Shown here piece after piece: positions 53,502 through 54,265 of a stretch of 54,265 bases of DNA. How positions within the stretch are numbered: position 1 is the first letter of the stretch; every line of letters begins with the position of its first letter. Origin of the DNA: CBDUMN01 sp965368335 (GTDB lineage: Bacteria; Pseudomonadota; Alphaproteobacteria; Rhodospirillales; JAPHRK01); NCBI GenBank assembly GCA_965368335.1, contig CBDUMN010000013.1:1-54265 (forward strand), in the 5' to 3' direction. The translations under genes and the position numbers were made by a program. The notes beneath the pieces are model-generated. The model was not told where the DNA came from. It did not search any database and saw only the letters and a program-made list of their open reading frames with translations.

Positions 53502-54265
53502 TTGTTGCCGCCCATGTATGCTGCGATTTGTGAGCGGGTGACTTCGAGAGGGTCCTCTCCAGCATCAACGTCTTTGTACCATTGGATTGTCTGTGAAACA
53601 GCCTCGTTGAAATCCCAACGCGGCCGCCACCCAAGAATTGATTTGGCCTTATCGGAAATTAACATTAGCAGCTTGGCTTCGTGTGGCGCATTGCGATTGA
53701 TCTGAACGTCAACGGAGCCGCTTCCCCAGATATCGACAGCTTTATCGGCCAGCTCTTTGACAGTCCGAACATTTTCAGCGTCCGGTCCGAAATTCCAAGA
53801 AGGCCGGCCCTCTCCGTTTCCGGCCAGCAAATATTCCGCTACGGCTAAGTATCCGGATAAAGGCTCCATGACGTGTTGCCAAGGGCGGGTCGAAACGGGA
53901 TTTCGGACAACGATAGGCTTGTTATCCTTCAGGGCTCTTATACAGTCGGGGATAATCCGATCTTTTGAAAAGTCTCCCCCGCCAATCACGTTGCCGGCTC
54001 GGGTCGTTGCGGCCTGAAAGCCTTCACGTTGTTGAAAGAAGGATTCGTGATAAGTCGCAAAAACCAATTCGGCAGCCGCTTTCGATGCCGAATAGGGGTC
54101 CGGACCACCCAACTCGTCATTCTCGCGGTAACCCCAATCCCATTCCTTGTTGCGGTAGCATTTATCTGAGGTAATGAAGACCAAGGCTTTGACGGCGTCA
54201 CATTTCCGAATTGCTTCAAGCAGATTGATCCCTCCACCGATATTGGTGTCGAGGGTATCCTTTGG
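53498..54265 (-). CDS. rfbG: CDP-glucose 4,6-dehydratase, 5' end cut by window
   Basis: The visible 255 residues are the C-terminal two-thirds of an extended SDR; the frame stays open to the window edge (PKDTLDTNIGGGINLLEA at the edge), so the gene starts beyond it. ITSDKCYRN, YSASK (catalytic Tyr and Lys), RAGNVIGGGDFSKDRIIPD and RPWQHVMEPLSGYL are the blocks that mark RfbG/DdhB among dehydratases. It makes CDP-4-keto-6-deoxyglucose, the branch point to CDP-6-deoxy and 3,6-dideoxy sugars. The matching cytidylyltransferase (RfbF) would be expected upstream, outside the window. Confidence 0.93.
   Translation of the reverse strand, partial: PKDTLDTNIGGGINLLEAIRKCDAVKALVFITSDKCYRNKEWDWGYRENDELGGPDPYSASKAAAELVFATYHESFFQQREGFQAATTRAGNVIGGGDFSKDRIIPDCIRALKDNKPIVVRNPVSTRPWQHVMEPLSGYLAVAEYLLAGNGEGRPSWNFGPDAENVRTVKELADKAVDIWGSGSVDVQINRNAPHEAKLLMLISDKAKSILGWRPRWDFNEAVSQTIQWYKDVDAGEDPLEVTRSQIAAYMGGNK

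Overview
The window reads as a chromosomal segment of an alphaproteobacterium, probably of the Rhodospirillales type. The support is a cbb3-oxidase assembly pair (ccoI, ccoS) followed by an FnrN-style regulator with a C-x2-C-x7-C cluster motif, a stand-alone panB-panC pair, a gpt-type purine phosphoribosyltransferase and a tRNA-Arg(ACG). The genus cannot be read from the sequence. No transposase, integrase, phage gene or CRISPR array is visible, and no stretch longer than about 300 bases lacks a gene, an RNA or a recognisable signal.

Layout. Positions 1-5178 (+) are housekeeping: a 5'-truncated ccoI, ccoS, an fnr-type regulator, panB and panC. Positions 5222-12645 begin the envelope/glycan genes: a B12-binding radical SAM protein (+), a small membrane protein and a membrane-anchored alpha/beta hydrolase (-), then a + strand group of an SxtJ-like protein, a 49-residue DUF5989-like protein, a carbamoyltransferase, an SGNH hydrolase and a methyltransferase. 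Positions 12659-16111 (-) hold a PQQ-type sugar dehydrogenase with a possible FNR site in front of it, gpt, a methyltransferase and an OmpA-like lipoprotein with a clear terminator. A tRNA-Arg with its own promoter and terminator lies at 16291-16491.

From 16567 to the end the window is a glycan locus. A + strand four-gene unit (GT-C membrane glycosyltransferase, Dpm1-like GT2, methyltransferase, flippase-like membrane protein; 16567-20517) is followed by a second carbamoyltransferase and an O-antigen ligase/polymerase (-), one GT8-like gene (+), and a run of 26 tightly packed - strand genes (24699-54265) entered from beyond the right edge.

How the genes fit together. The - strand run holds six of the enzyme functions of the Pseudomonas O5-type route to UDP-ManNAc(3NAm)A: a WbpB-WbpD fusion, WbpE, WbpI, WbpG and a HisH/HisF pair. 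Only WbpA is missing. At the right edge, a CDP-glucose 4,6-dehydratase, an RmlC-like epimerase and an SDR look like a CDP-6-deoxyhexose branch. Three AsnB-type glutamine amidotransferases, WbpG/HisHF and two carbamoyltransferases give one locus six nitrogen- or carbamoyl-transfer systems, which suggests a heavily amidated or carbamoylated surface polysaccharide. A Wzx-like flippase, a Wzy-like polymerase fused to a GT4 domain, an O-antigen ligase and many glycosyltransferases would assemble and export it. Two parallel GT-C/Dpm1-like sets probably add side sugars in the periplasm.
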